A program made the position numbers and the translations under genes. DNA of 58,727 bases. It comes from Actinomycetota bacterium. GTDB taxonomy: Bacteria; Actinomycetota; Acidimicrobiia; Acidimicrobiales; Ilumatobacteraceae. The notes beneath the pieces are model-generated. The model was not told the origin of the DNA and searched no databases. It saw only the letters and a program-made list of their open reading frames with translations. Positions 8,448 through 17,303 of the stretch are shown piece after piece. The DNA lies in NCBI GenBank assembly GCA_005788815.1, contig SYAZ01000045.1, forward strand, positions 1 to 58,727. The letters are read 5' to 3'. Numbering within the stretch: position 1 is the first letter of the stretch; every line of letters starts with the position of its first letter.

Positions 8448-9206
8448 CTAACGGCGGTCTTGCAGAAACGGATACTTTGTCCGAACTTCTGCAACGAAAG
8501 CGGGTTCTATCTCTGCATAGAGAATGCTTTCCTCGGATTGGCCTTGCGCAAGCACTGACCCGAGTGGATCGATAACGAGACTGTCGCCTGAATAGTTGAG
8601 GCCGCCGCCGTCTCCCACGCGGTTGCAGCCCACTACATAGGCCTGGTTTTCTATCGCGCGAGCACGCAGGAGGGCCATCCAGTGTTCGCGACGAGCAGTT
8701 GGCCAGTTTGCAGGCACCAAATAGATGTCTGTGTTGTGTGCGCACGCCCAGAATTCATCGGCGAATCGAAGGTCGTAACACACGAACAATGACGCGCGAA
8801 GTCCGTCGATATCGATAGTGACATGTTCTTGTCCGGCGCGAAAGTGTTTGTCTTCTCCGCCATAAGTAAAGGGATGAATCTTTGAATAACGATGCTGTGA
8901 CCCATCGGGAGAAGCAATGACGAAGGTGTTGAAGGGGCGAGGATCGTCTGGTGCAATCTCGGGACAACTGCCACCGATGTACACACCCAATTCTTCGGCC
9001 ATCGTCGACAAAAACGCACTACTTGGTCCACCGACGGGCTCACCAATGTCGTCACGGTCCACCACGAATCCTGTGGAGAACATCTCAGGCAGGACAACGA
9101 GACGTGCCCCGTTGTGCGCCGCTTCATTGATGAGTGGTCGAAGGGCAGTGAAGTTGGCTTGTCTATCTGCCCAGGCGATGTCGTACTGAATGGCCGCGAT
9201 TTTCAT
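8448..9206 (-). CDS. Carbon-nitrogen hydrolase (omega-amidase/YafV-like nitrilase superfamily)
   Basis: 252 aa from ATG 9206, which overlaps the stop of the upstream aminotransferase gene (ATGA). The catalytic Glu-Lys-Cys triad is visible: PEMF (about residue 42), YSKIHPF (about 110) and FVCYDLRF (about 144). These enzymes hydrolyse small amides. The closest functional model is omega-amidase (YafV/Nit2), which clears the alpha-keto acid amides produced when glutamine is the amino donor of an aminotransferase. Being coupled directly to such an aminotransferase supports this reading. Confidence 0.87.
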   Translation of the reverse strand: MKIAAIQYDIAWADRQANFTALRPLINEAAHNGARLVVLPEMFSTGFVVDRDDIGEPVGGPSSAFLSTMAEELGVYIGGSCPEIAPDDPRPFNTFVIASPDGSQHRYSKIHPFTYGGEDKHFRAGQEHVTIDIDGLRASLFVCYDLRFADEFWACAHNTDIYLVPANWPTARREHWMALLRARAIENQAYVVGCNRVGDGGGLNYSGDSLVIDPLGSVLAQGQSEESILYAEIEPAFVAEVRTKYPFLQDRR

Positions 9207-10381
9207 TTCCAATTCACCAGTCGCTCCGACGCTTCATGAATGGTGGACAGTTGTTTGCAAAACGCGAAGCGAACAAGATGTGTTCCTTCTGTGGCATGTG
9301 TTGGATGGTAGAGCACCGAAGCGGGAATAGCCACCACTCCACAAGCATGCGGTAACTGTTGACAGAATTCGAGGCTATTCAGGTGCGGCCACCTATTGCT
9401 GATGTCTGCGGTGATGAAGTATGTGCCTTCTGGTTTGATGGGCACAAAACCTGCAGCGCTGAGAGCGTTTGTGAGCATGTCTCGCTTCTCTTGTAGATCT
9501 GCAGCAAGTGTCGAGAAGTACTCGTCGGGGAGGCGCAGACCCGCAGTAATGGCAACTTGGAAGGGTGTTCCACCAGCAAACGTAAACAGTTGCTTTGCCA
9601 TGCGAACCGCGTTAACAAGGTGTGCCGGGGCACAGGCCCAACCAATCTTCCAACCGGTCACATTGAATGATTTGCCGCCAGAAGAAATAGTGATGGTTCG
9701 TTCGTGCATGCCGGGAAGTGTTGCGATGGGTACATGGACTGCGTTGTCGAACACAAGATGCTCGTACACCTCGTCTGAAATGACAATGAGGTCACGTTCA
9801 ATTGCTTGCCGAGCAATGATGCTCAATTCTTCAGTGGTGAAGACTGTGCCCGTTGGGTTGTGTGGTGAGTTGAGAAGAATTACTCGGGTCTTGCTGGAAA
9901 AGGCCTGTGCAAGTTCTGTTTCATCAAAGGTGTATCTACCATCGGGCTGTGGTCGCAGAGTGACTGGTTTGAGTACTGCACCGCCAAGCGATGTGAGCCC
10001 TGCATAGGTATCAAACAGTGGTTCAAAGACAACAACTTCGTCTCCGTCATTGAGAAGCCCTAGAAGCGATGCGGCAATTGCCTCACTTGCGCCGACAGTA
10101 ATGAGAATTTCAGAGTTGGGGTCGTACTCCAATCCCCAAAATCGTTTTTGATGTACGCTGACTGCTTGTCGTAGGTCGGCAACGCCGATGCCAGGTGGAT
10201 ACTGATTGTTCCCCAGTGCTATTTGTTCTTGCGCGATACGCAGTACCTCGGGTGGGCCGTCGTAATCAGGGAAACCTTGCCCCAGGTTTATGGCGCCGGT
10301 TTGTACCGCGAGTGCTGTCATCTCAGCAAAGATGGAGGCACCGAAGCCTTCCAATCGATGGGCGAGAGGCGAGTTAGTCAC
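9203..10381 (-). CDS. PLP-dependent aminotransferase (YbdL/kynurenine aminotransferase type)
   Basis: 392 aa, class I/II fold. Visible landmarks are INLGQGFPDYDGP, the NNQYPPGIG segment, NSPHNPTG, SDEVYEH and the PLP lysine in SSGGKSFNVTGWKIGW (about residue 235). The NLGQGFPD start is typical of glutamine transaminase K/methionine aminotransferases. With the following omega-amidase it forms the glutamine transaminase-omega-amidase pair, a route that salvages alpha-keto acids such as 2-oxo-4-methylthiobutyrate to methionine. Start GTG 10381 has TACGCT six bases upstream; an ATG two bases before it would stop at once. Confidence 0.9.
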   Translation of the reverse strand: MTNSPLAHRLEGFGASIFAEMTALAVQTGAINLGQGFPDYDGPPEVLRIAQEQIALGNNQYPPGIGVADLRQAVSVHQKRFWGLEYDPNSEILITVGASEAIAASLLGLLNDGDEVVVFEPLFDTYAGLTSLGGAVLKPVTLRPQPDGRYTFDETELAQAFSSKTRVILLNSPHNPTGTVFTTEELSIIARQAIERDLIVISDEVYEHLVFDNAVHVPIATLPGMHERTITISSGGKSFNVTGWKIGWACAPAHLVNAVRMAKQLFTFAGGTPFQVAITAGLRLPDEYFSTLAADLQEKRDMLTNALSAAGFVPIKPEGTYFITADISNRWPHLNSLEFCQQLPHACGVVAIPASVLYHPTHATEGTHLVRFAFCKQLSTIHEASERLVNWK

Positions 10382-10387
10382 ATTTCT

Positions 10388-10393
10388 AGCGTA
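10388..10393 (-). promoter_or_regulatory. -10 hexamer TACGCT, leaderless
   Basis: TACGCT, six bases, GTG 10381 on the minus strand. It drives the aminotransferase-amidase pair. The same hexamer stands before menE at 42009. Confidence 0.65.
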
Positions 10394-10402
10394 TGCGTTG
10401 AG

Positions 10403-11404
10403 CTAAGCGGTCCATCCAGCGAACGCATCGATCATGGCGGTGACATCACCCAGTGGGTACAAGATGGGGCAGGTTGCTCCGTCTTTCATGTATTCGCGTA
10501 CTTTTGCACGTGCGTCATCTGGTGTTCCAGATGCGGTCAACATCTGAACAATCTCATCAGGTACCAATTTGGATGCAGCTTCTACTTGTTCATGTGTGGC
10601 TGGCCATGTGAGCACTTCGCCGACTTTGTCGAGCAAAGATTGCGGCACACCTGAGGCCTTCATAATGTGTGGCTGTTGGCCGAGATACTGAGTCACCATC
10701 AGGCGAGCCATATCGAGTGCAGTTTTGCGATCTTCATGAACACTGCATACAACGAGTTGTGGGCGGTCAATGTTTTCCCACCTGCGACCTGCTTTGTCGG
10801 CACCAATTGCAAGGTGCTCGAGAGCCTTCTTGTTGTAATCAGGTGAGACCAAATAGTTAAGGACTACGCCATCACAAATCTCTCCGGCTAGTTCCATCAT
10901 CTGCATGCCAGTGGCGCCGAGATAGATAGGCACATCTTTCGCACGACGGTCTTGATATACGTAATCAAGTTCCACACCATCAAGGTGTACAAACTCGCCA
11001 TTCATAGTGACGTTCTCATTTGCTAACAATGCTCGAACAGCAGTCACAATCTCGCGCATGGCACGAAGTGGTTTGTTGCGAGTGATGCCAACTTTTGAAG
11101 CAAGTGGATCCCACCAGGCCCCAATGCCAAGTATGACTCTGCCTGGAGCAAGATCGTCGAGAGTAGAAAATGTTGCAGCAAGGCGTGCAGGGTTGCGAGT
11201 CCAGCAATCAACAACGCCGGAACCAATCTTGATCGTGTCTGTGACTGCAGCAAAGGCAGACATTGGCACAATTGCATCGCGTACAAGGCGACTATCGGCT
11301 TGCCAGACAGCTTCGAAGCCTTTTTCTTCTGCGTACTTTGCGTATTGCATGCCTTCAGAGATTGGGTGAGCGTCCTGAAGATAGAGAGCGGCTGGACTGG
11401 TCAT
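10403..11404 (-). CDS. LLM-class F420-dependent oxidoreductase
   Basis: 333 aa bacterial luciferase-like TIM barrel. Features include the N-terminal [43 protein letters not shown] and [11 protein letters not shown] segments typical of F420-dependent actinobacterial members (Mer/Fgd-like clade). It would transfer hydride between F420 and an unidentified substrate. A clear AGGAG ribosome site lies ahead of ATG 11404, unlike most neighbours. It follows the fused molybdopterin dehydrogenase with an 18-base gap in the same direction, so the two are probably one operon. Confidence 0.87.
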   Translation of the reverse strand: MTSPAALYLQDAHPISEGMQYAKYAEEKGFEAVWQADSRLVRDAIVPMSAFAAVTDTIKIGSGVVDCWTRNPARLAATFSTLDDLAPGRVILGIGAWWDPLASKVGITRNKPLRAMREIVTAVRALLANENVTMNGEFVHLDGVELDYVYQDRRAKDVPIYLGATGMQMMELAGEICDGVVLNYLVSPDYNKKALEHLAIGADKAGRRWENIDRPQLVVCSVHEDRKTALDMARLMVTQYLGQQPHIMKASGVPQSLLDKVGEVLTWPATHEQVEAASKLVPDEIVQMLTASGTPDDARAKVREYMKDGATCPILYPLGDVTAMIDAFAGWTA

Positions 11405-11422
11405 GAATTCTCCTGGGAATGA

Positions 11423-14020
11423 TTAATCGGCTGTATCGGAATTTTTTGGTTTCATTGGCAAACGTGTTCGCCAGATTCCATCGGCAGCATGAAGCGCAGC
11501 AGCAACTGCTGGTGCAGTAGGAACAAGACCAATCTCGCCAACTCCCTTAATGCCGTACGGGCTCCGCGGCTGAGGGCATTCAACCATGATCACGTCGACT
11601 GGGGGCATGTCCTTCGGGCGAATAATGCCGAGGGAGCGTAATGTCATATTCGTTGGGAAACCGTTTTCATCGCTAGGGAAGTCTTCGGTAAGTGCATAGC
11701 CAAGACCCATGTGAACTGAGCCTTCAATCTGGCCTTCACACATCGTGGGGTTAACAGCTTTGCCCACGTCGTGAACTGCGACAACTTTTTCAATTACTTG
11801 TGTCTCTTTATCCATCACCACGAGTTGTGCTGCATAGCCAAACGCAGAGTGAATGGTGGGGTTCACAACACCTGGTTCGCCAAGATGTTGCGTCCAATCC
11901 ACGACGTATTCACCCATGTAGTCCACCCCAACCTGGCGACCGCCTTCATTGGCCTTCAAACATGCTTCGCGCACACTTGCTGCGGTCATGAGTGTTCCTC
12001 TGCTGCCAGTGGTTTGGCCAAAGCCCAGTTGGCGTGTGGTGTCAACGATGACGCGAATAGTGGCTGAATCAATTCCGAGTTCTTCTACTGCAACCTGAAG
12101 CGCCACAGTGTGAACGCCTTGTCCCATTTCAGTCCAGCCATGACGTACTTCAACAAGTCCGTCAGTGCGGAAGTGAATTACTGCGCGAGTGACTTCTCTG
12201 AATCCATTTCCAAGGCCGGAGTTCTTTAGTCCAAGACCAAGCCCTACTGCTTTGCCTTCACTGACTGCTTTGTCATATGCAGGCTTGATTGTGTCAAGGC
12301 ACTCTTCGGCACCTAGGCAACCATCGTCCATGATCTGGCCTGGTCCCCACACTTCGCCAGGATGAATCACATTTTGTTTGCGAATATCCCAACCAGAAAT
12401 TCCCACCATCTCTGCGAGGCGATCAAGGCAACCTTCCATTGCGAACTGCGCTTGGTTAGCTCCAAAGCCACGGAAAGCACCACACACCGGGTTGTTAGTG
12501 CGCACGGCAACAGAAGAGATGTCTACTGAAGGTGTGTGATACGGCCCCGTGGCATGACCTGCTGCTCGTTCAAGAACTTTCATGCCTACGGATGCGTATG
12601 CACCAGAGTCACCAATCATGCGTGCGCGCACAGCAGTGAGTTTGCCTGAAGCGTCACAACCAACCGTGTACTCCATCCGAATGGGGTGGCGTTTAGCGTG
12701 CATTAGCAAACTCTCTTCGCGAGACAACGTGCACTTCACAGGCTTTTGCATGAGCCACGCGGCCAATGCTGTCTGTCCTTGATTCGACATATCTTCTTTG
12801 CCGCCGAAGGCGCCGCCATTAGAAACCAACTCCACGGTGACAGAGTCGGTAGGCACATTCAAGATGGCACAGATTTGATCGCGGTCGTCCCATACACCTT
12901 GGCCACCGGAGTACACATGCATTGTGCCATCGGTTGCGTTAGGTACTGCGAGTGTTGACTCGGGTTCGAGGAATGCGTGTTCAATTCGTTGCGTATGAAA
13001 AGTTTCAGTCACCACATGGGCGCTATTGGCTAGTGCTGTTGTTGTATCGCCGCGTTGGTATTCGCTACGCGAAAGAACATTCGAATCTGTTCCCCATACA
13101 GCGATCTCTGAACTCTCGACAGCCGCAACAGCATCTACAACGGGCGTAAGAGGGGAATAGGAAACATTGATCAACTCTGCAGCAGCTCGAGCCTGGCGAC
13201 GTGTATCGGCAACCACAATTGCCAGAACGTCTCCTGCGTAAGAAGTGCGCTCACCAACGCCGATGAAGACTGGCCAGTCTTTGTAGATGATTCCGACTTT
13301 GATGTCACCGGGCACATCGTCGGCGGTAAAAATCGCATGTACGCCTGGTGCTGTTAGTGCTGCGCTGGAGTCTATGGACAAAATATCTGCGCGCGTGTGT
13401 TGCGTGAGGTGAAGTGCAGCGTGCAACATGCCAGGGATGCGAATGTCATCTACATATCCGCGGTCACCGAGTGTCAATTCGGCGGCTTCGTATTTACTGC
13501 CGCGAGATCCAACACCTTGTGGCAGCGAGATGTCGACTGGCGTGCCTTTCGCAACCGATTCAATTGCGTCGAGAACTTTGACATAACCGGTGCAGCGGCA
13601 GAGATGAGCGCCGAGGTGACGTGCCATGTCTTCGCGCTTTAGGTCTGCGCCTTTTTTATCAATCTGTGACTTTGCGCGCATAACAATTCCAGGAATGCAA
13701 AAACCACATTGCAGGCCGCCACACGAAGCAAATGCATCGGAGAACTTCTGACGCTCTTCATCGGGAATTCCTTCAAGGGTGACAATGTCCTTGCCTTGCG
13801 CTTTTTCAACGGAGTATTGGCACGAGACTTGAGCTTTGCCATCGATCATGATTGTGCAACAGCCACATTGGCCCGTAGGGGAACAGCCATCTTTGGCAGA
13901 CGTGACGTTAAGTTCATCGCGTAACGCAGCCAACAGGTGCGGGTGGTCGCTGTCGACCGAAACTTCGGCGCCGTTTACGCGAAATGAAATGCGAGTTGCG
14001 GGGGCGGCTAGGTCAGTCAT
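11423..14020 (-). CDS. Fused 2x[2Fe-2S]-molybdopterin hydroxylase (xanthine dehydrogenase/aldehyde oxidoreductase family)
   Basis: 865 aa. Residues 1-75 are a plant-type ferredoxin domain (Cys 46, 52, 55, 67), about 80-160 the second helical [2Fe-2S] domain (LQCGFC and HLCRCTG), about 170-280 the a/b hammerhead, and the rest the molybdopterin domain with GGAFGGKED, FRGFGANQAQ, EMGQGVHT and the catalytic-glutamate segment GVGEIGL near the C terminus. There is no FAD domain, so the layout resembles Desulfovibrio aldehyde oxidoreductase and the fused selenium-type xanthine dehydrogenases. Electrons must leave to a separate acceptor. The substrate is not predictable. A TAAGTT box lies eight bases before ATG 14020. 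Confidence 0.88.
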   Translation of the reverse strand: MTDLAAPATRISFRVNGAEVSVDSDHPHLLAALRDELNVTSAKDGCSPTGQCGCCTIMIDGKAQVSCQYSVEKAQGKDIVTLEGIPDEERQKFSDAFASCGGLQCGFCIPGIVMRAKSQIDKKGADLKREDMARHLGAHLCRCTGYVKVLDAIESVAKGTPVDISLPQGVGSRGSKYEAAELTLGDRGYVDDIRIPGMLHAALHLTQHTRADILSIDSSAALTAPGVHAIFTADDVPGDIKVGIIYKDWPVFIGVGERTSYAGDVLAIVVADTRRQARAAAELINVSYSPLTPVVDAVAAVESSEIAVWGTDSNVLSRSEYQRGDTTTALANSAHVVTETFHTQRIEHAFLEPESTLAVPNATDGTMHVYSGGQGVWDDRDQICAILNVPTDSVTVELVSNGGAFGGKEDMSNQGQTALAAWLMQKPVKCTLSREESLLMHAKRHPIRMEYTVGCDASGKLTAVRARMIGDSGAYASVGMKVLERAAGHATGPYHTPSVDISSVAVRTNNPVCGAFRGFGANQAQFAMEGCLDRLAEMVGISGWDIRKQNVIHPGEVWGPGQIMDDGCLGAEECLDTIKPAYDKAVSEGKAVGLGLGLKNSGLGNGFREVTRAVIHFRTDGLVEVRHGWTEMGQGVHTVALQVAVEELGIDSATIRVIVDTTRQLGFGQTTGSRGTLMTAASVREACLKANEGGRQVGVDYMGEYVVDWTQHLGEPGVVNPTIHSAFGYAAQLVVMDKETQVIEKVVAVHDVGKAVNPTMCEGQIEGSVHMGLGYALTEDFPSDENGFPTNMTLRSLGIIRPKDMPPVDVIMVECPQPRSPYGIKGVGEIGLVPTAPAVAAALHAADGIWRTRLPMKPKNSDTAD

Positions 14021-14097
14021 CAGGGTCTAACTTATACGATTTGTAAAACTAAAAGCCATAAAAATCAAGGGTTCGCGCCTACTGGGCAGTAAGAGAA

Positions 14098-14103
14098 TAG
14101 GGT
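14098..14103 (+). promoter_or_regulatory. -10 hexamer TAGGGT, leaderless
   Basis: TAGGGT, six bases, ATG 14110. It serves the acyltransferase-DUF1295 pair and lies in the 89-base divergent gap with the molybdopterin enzyme. Confidence 0.65.
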
Positions 14104-14109
14104 TCAGCC

Positions 14110-15093
14110 ATGAAATCTGCCTGGGTCCGTCGGCCTGTCATGGGTCTTGCTGTCTTGTTGATGGCCCTTGTTCTCACAGTTCTAAGCCCTGTATGGGTTG
14201 TAGTGACGGTGCTCATTGATGTTGCGCGGCGTCGCTGGCGTTTTCCACTTGCTCGGTTCATCGCCTTTGGGACGTTCTGGGCATGGTTAGAAACATCGGG
14301 GATCGCGATCGCGCTGTTCCTTGTCTTAACGGGCAGGGGACACAGCGTGAAGGCTCACTACAAATTGCAGAAGTGGTGGACACGAAGCATGGTGCAGGCG
14401 CTTGGTTTCACGGTGGGTCTAAAGATCACGGTGGAAGGTGCTCAAGGAATTGGGAACGGCCCGGTGATTGCATTGTGTCGTCATGCAAGTCTGGCGGACT
14501 CCATCATGAGTGCATGGGTAGTCGCAACTCATTGCAGTCTCAACCCGCGCTATGTGTTGAAAAAAGAATTGAAGATGGATCCATGTCTCGACATCTTGGG
14601 ACATCGGCTACCGAACTATTTCGTCGACCGCGGGTCGTTGAACATCTCTGCAGAGTTGCAAGGCATTGAACAAATGGCTTCAGGCTTGGGAATTGGCGAT
14701 GTTGCTGTCATCTTTCCCGAAGGCAGTCGTGCAAGTGAGAAGAAGCGCACTCGCGCATTAGAACGACTGCGTGAGCGGGCTCCTGAACGGGCGGCGCGTC
14801 TAGAAGGTTTGCGTTACTTGATTGCTCCCAAACCTGCCGGGGCATCGGCGCTTCTTAATGCTGTACCTCATGCCAACATTGTGACCATGTGGCATAGCGG
14901 GTTCGATGGCCTGGATACTTTCTCTGGCATCTTGCGTCATCTTGGGAATACAAAGGCACGTGTGCATGTGAAAGTGCAAGAGTACGAACGATCTACTATT
15001 CCTATAGGGGATGCATTCATTGAATGGCTTGACACTCGTTGGGCCGAGATGGATATTGCCGTAGCAAATCAATTACAAATCGAAAAGAGTTAA
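14110..15093 (+). CDS. PlsC-like 1-acylglycerol-3-phosphate acyltransferase
   Basis: 327 aa. Two N-terminal hydrophobic segments (about residues 10-40 and 50-75) anchor the protein. The acyltransferase box HX4D is present as RHASLADS (about residue 125), followed by FVDRGS and the phosphate-binding FPEGSR (about 205). It should acylate lysophosphatidate or a similar lysolipid at the membrane. The protein is longer than minimal PlsC enzymes because of the N-terminal membrane part. The next gene starts three bases after its stop, so they are co-transcribed. Confidence 0.85.
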   Translation: MKSAWVRRPVMGLAVLLMALVLTVLSPVWVVVTVLIDVARRRWRFPLARFIAFGTFWAWLETSGIAIALFLVLTGRGHSVKAHYKLQKWWTRSMVQALGFTVGLKITVEGAQGIGNGPVIALCRHASLADSIMSAWVVATHCSLNPRYVLKKELKMDPCLDILGHRLPNYFVDRGSLNISAELQGIEQMASGLGIGDVAVIFPEGSRASEKKRTRALERLRERAPERAARLEGLRYLIAPKPAGASALLNAVPHANIVTMWHSGFDGLDTFSGILRHLGNTKARVHVKVQEYERSTIPIGDAFIEWLDTRWAEMDIAVANQLQIEKS

Positions 15094-15096
15094 GCA

Positions 15097-15873
15097 ATGA
15101 CCGAAGCAATGTTGGTAGCAGCAATCACGATCTCGTGCGTCATGGTTGCAACATGGTTAGTGAGTCTGGTTCTGAAGAACGCTTCGATTATCGACATTGT
15201 GTGGGGACTCGGTTTTGTAATTACCTCTTGGGTGTTGGCCGTGACTATTGACGGCGATAGCACCCGGCAATTATTGCTTGCGGTAATGGTGGGCCTATGG
15301 GGTTTGCGATTAGGTGGTTATCTTGCCAAGCGCAATATTGGTCATGGTGAGGACTGGCGTTACAAGGCGATGCGCAAGAAGAAAGGTGCACGGTTTGGTT
15401 TGATCAGTTTGGTCACCGTGTTTGGCCTACAAGGTGTCCTGATGTGGATTGTCTCACTCCCCGTGATGTTTGGAAACTCTGACGCAACACCTGGTGTTGG
15501 GCCACTTGCAGTCATCGGGGTCATGGTGTGGGCTGTTGGTTTATCTTTTGAAGCGATTGGCGATTGGCAACTAGTGCAGTTCAAGAAGGATCCGAATAAC
15601 GCCGGAAAAGTAATGCAGACAGGTCTGTGGAGCCTCACTCGTCACCCGAATTACTTTGGCGATGCCTTGTTGTGGTGGGGTATTGGCATCGTGGGTGCAG
15701 AAACCGGCAGTGGTGTTATTGGTTTTATCGGACCAGTCGTCATGACAGTGTTTCTGTTGCGAGTTTCTGGAGTTCCTATGTTGGAACGTTCGCTGATGAA
15801 GCGTCGCGAGGGATATGCAGAGTATGCAGCACGCACCAGTTCCTTTATTCCACGTCCGCCGAAACGAATCTAA
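15097..15873 (+). CDS. DUF1295 membrane protein (steroid 5-alpha-reductase C-terminal-like)
   Basis: 258 aa with about six transmembrane helices. The DIVWGLGF segment near residue 30 and the GLWSLTRHPNYFGDALLWWG motif are typical of DUF1295 and of the broader steroid reductase/isoprenylcysteine methyltransferase fold. The conserved HPNYFG segment binds the cofactor in relatives. It is an integral membrane enzyme of lipid metabolism with unknown substrate. It sits three bases behind the PlsC-like gene and is convergent with the PLP enzyme, nine bases away. Confidence 0.85.
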   Translation: MTEAMLVAAITISCVMVATWLVSLVLKNASIIDIVWGLGFVITSWVLAVTIDGDSTRQLLLAVMVGLWGLRLGGYLAKRNIGHGEDWRYKAMRKKKGARFGLISLVTVFGLQGVLMWIVSLPVMFGNSDATPGVGPLAVIGVMVWAVGLSFEAIGDWQLVQFKKDPNNAGKVMQTGLWSLTRHPNYFGDALLWWGIGIVGAETGSGVIGFIGPVVMTVFLLRVSGVPMLERSLMKRREGYAEYAARTSSFIPRPPKRI

Positions 15874-15882
15874 AGAACGAAC

Positions 15883-17040
15883 TTATAGAGCCGCAAGCGC
15901 CTGATGGATGTCATCAACGAGGTCGTCGGCGTCTTCAAGCCCAATGGAGAATCGCAGTAGACCAGCGGTTACTCCGAGTGATTCAAGTTCATCTGAGGGG
16001 AGTCCTACATGAGTGCTTGTCGCGGGGTGACACACAAGAGTTTCGGGCCCACCAAATGAAGTTGCAATGTGGGCGATACGAAGATTTGAAACAAATGATT
16101 CGCAAACGCTGAAATCGCCATCTAGTTCAATTGCAAACACTGTTCCGCCGTAACGCATTTGTTGGCGCGCAAGATCGTGTTGTGCGTGTGATTCAAGGAA
16201 TGGGTGCTGTACGGAAGCAATCTTTGAGTGGGTCTCGAGAGACCGCGCAATGGTGAGAGCAGACGTGTTTTGGTGTTGCAGACGAACGCCGAGCGTGCGA
16301 AGCCCGCGAAGAGCGTTTAGTGCGTCGTGGGGTGATGGTGATGCGCCGTGCATGACTGAATAAGCCCACACAGCGTCAATGAGATCTTTTTCTCCGGCAA
16401 TGACACCAAGTAGCGCATCGTTGTGTCCGCCAATTCCTTTGGTGGCAGAATGCAAAACAATGTCGACACCGAAGTCGAGTGGACGTTGACCGAGTGGTGT
16501 TGAGAGTGTGGAATCAACAACTGTGAACGGTCCGTTGATTGCGCCAAGCTCTTCAAGGTTGGTGATGGATAGGCGAGGGTTCGACGGGGTCTCTGCAAGA
16601 ACGAGCATGGTGCGACCAGGTTGAACAGCAGCAGCAAATGAGCCTGCAACAGTTGGATCCACAAACGTTGTTTCAATTCCAAGTCGCTTACATGGTCCTA
16701 GCAGGAATGAAAGCGTGGCGCCGTAAATGTTGTTCTGCGCCACGATGTGAGATCCCTGACTGCAGAACGCCAAAATGACAGACGAAATGGCTCCCATGCC
16801 AGAGCCGAACGCAAGCGCGCTTTCAGCGCCCTCAAGAGTTGCTATGGCATCTTCAAATTGAGTGACGGTGGGGTTTGAGAAACGCGAGTAGAACGTCTCG
16901 GAACGAAGCCCCGTTGCACGACGGGTGGCATCGGTGAGGCTTTCCGATTCCCACACGGTGTTTGGCCACAGCGCAGGCGCAAGAGACCGAGATGCGTCTC
17001 TTCCGGCAGTGATTGCTGAGGTTTCGGGCTTATCAGGCAC
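15883..17040 (-). CDS. Cys/Met metabolism PLP enzyme (cystathionine gamma-synthase/lyase family)
   Basis: 385 aa, the normal family length. Landmarks are YSRFSNPTV, the FGSGMGAI helix, the ETPSNPRL segment and the PLP lysine in HSATKGIGGH (about residue 205). Family members perform gamma-replacement or gamma-elimination on homoserine esters, cystathionine or methionine; this cannot be resolved by eye. Start GTG 17040 has TAGCAT six bases upstream. No sulfur-assimilation gene lies adjacent. Confidence 0.88.
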   Translation of the reverse strand: MPDKPETSAITAGRDASRSLAPALWPNTVWESESLTDATRRATGLRSETFYSRFSNPTVTQFEDAIATLEGAESALAFGSGMGAISSVILAFCSQGSHIVAQNNIYGATLSFLLGPCKRLGIETTFVDPTVAGSFAAAVQPGRTMLVLAETPSNPRLSITNLEELGAINGPFTVVDSTLSTPLGQRPLDFGVDIVLHSATKGIGGHNDALLGVIAGEKDLIDAVWAYSVMHGASPSPHDALNALRGLRTLGVRLQHQNTSALTIARSLETHSKIASVQHPFLESHAQHDLARQQMRYGGTVFAIELDGDFSVCESFVSNLRIAHIATSFGGPETLVCHPATSTHVGLPSDELESLGVTAGLLRFSIGLEDADDLVDDIHQALAAL

Positions 17041-17046
17041 GTTGTG

Positions 17047-17052
17047 ATGCTA
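17047..17052 (-). promoter_or_regulatory. -10 hexamer TAGCAT, leaderless
   Basis: TAGCAT, six bases (CACAAC), GTG 17040 on the minus strand, giving a leaderless start to the Cys/Met PLP enzyme. Confidence 0.65.
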
Positions 17053-17116
17053 ACCACGAAAACCCGACTCAAAAGGGGGTATTTTGAGGTTTCTGACTTC
17101 AACTACCTCAGTGGGG

Positions 17117-17122
17117 TACCCT
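17117..17122 (+). promoter_or_regulatory. -10 hexamer TACCCT, near-leaderless
   Basis: TACCCT, seven bases, ATG 17130. It supports the 56-residue ORF as a real gene and probably drives the methyltransferase fusion behind it. Confidence 0.55.
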
Positions 17123-17129
17123 GATAGGC

Positions 17130-17300
17130 ATGTTCTCATACTTAGATGCCGGTACAGGCAGCATGTTGGTCTCAATTCTTGGCGGTGGCCTTGCCGGTAT
17201 CGGAGTCTTCTGGAAGATGATGCGTGCAAAGGTCACGGGCAAGCCAATGCCTATGAGCGACGTTGACGAAGACGACGCAGACGACTCCTCACACAACTGA
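17130..17300 (+). CDS. Small membrane protein with N-terminal YLDAGTGS motif
   Basis: 56 aa. Residues 4-11 read YLDAGTGS, residues 12-32 form one transmembrane helix rich in Gly, then a basic patch (KMMRAKVTGK) and a very acidic C terminus (DVDEDDADD). Small proteins with a Y-L-D-P/A-G-T-G-S start recur in many bacteria next to membrane-glycan or sulfatase-type genes, but I know no assigned function. Support comes from the TACCCT box seven bases upstream, the family-like motif and a three-base gap to the next gene, which implies co-translation with it. Confidence 0.75.
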   Translation: MFSYLDAGTGSMLVSILGGGLAGIGVFWKMMRAKVTGKPMPMSDVDEDDADDSSHN

Positions 17301-17303
17301 CCC

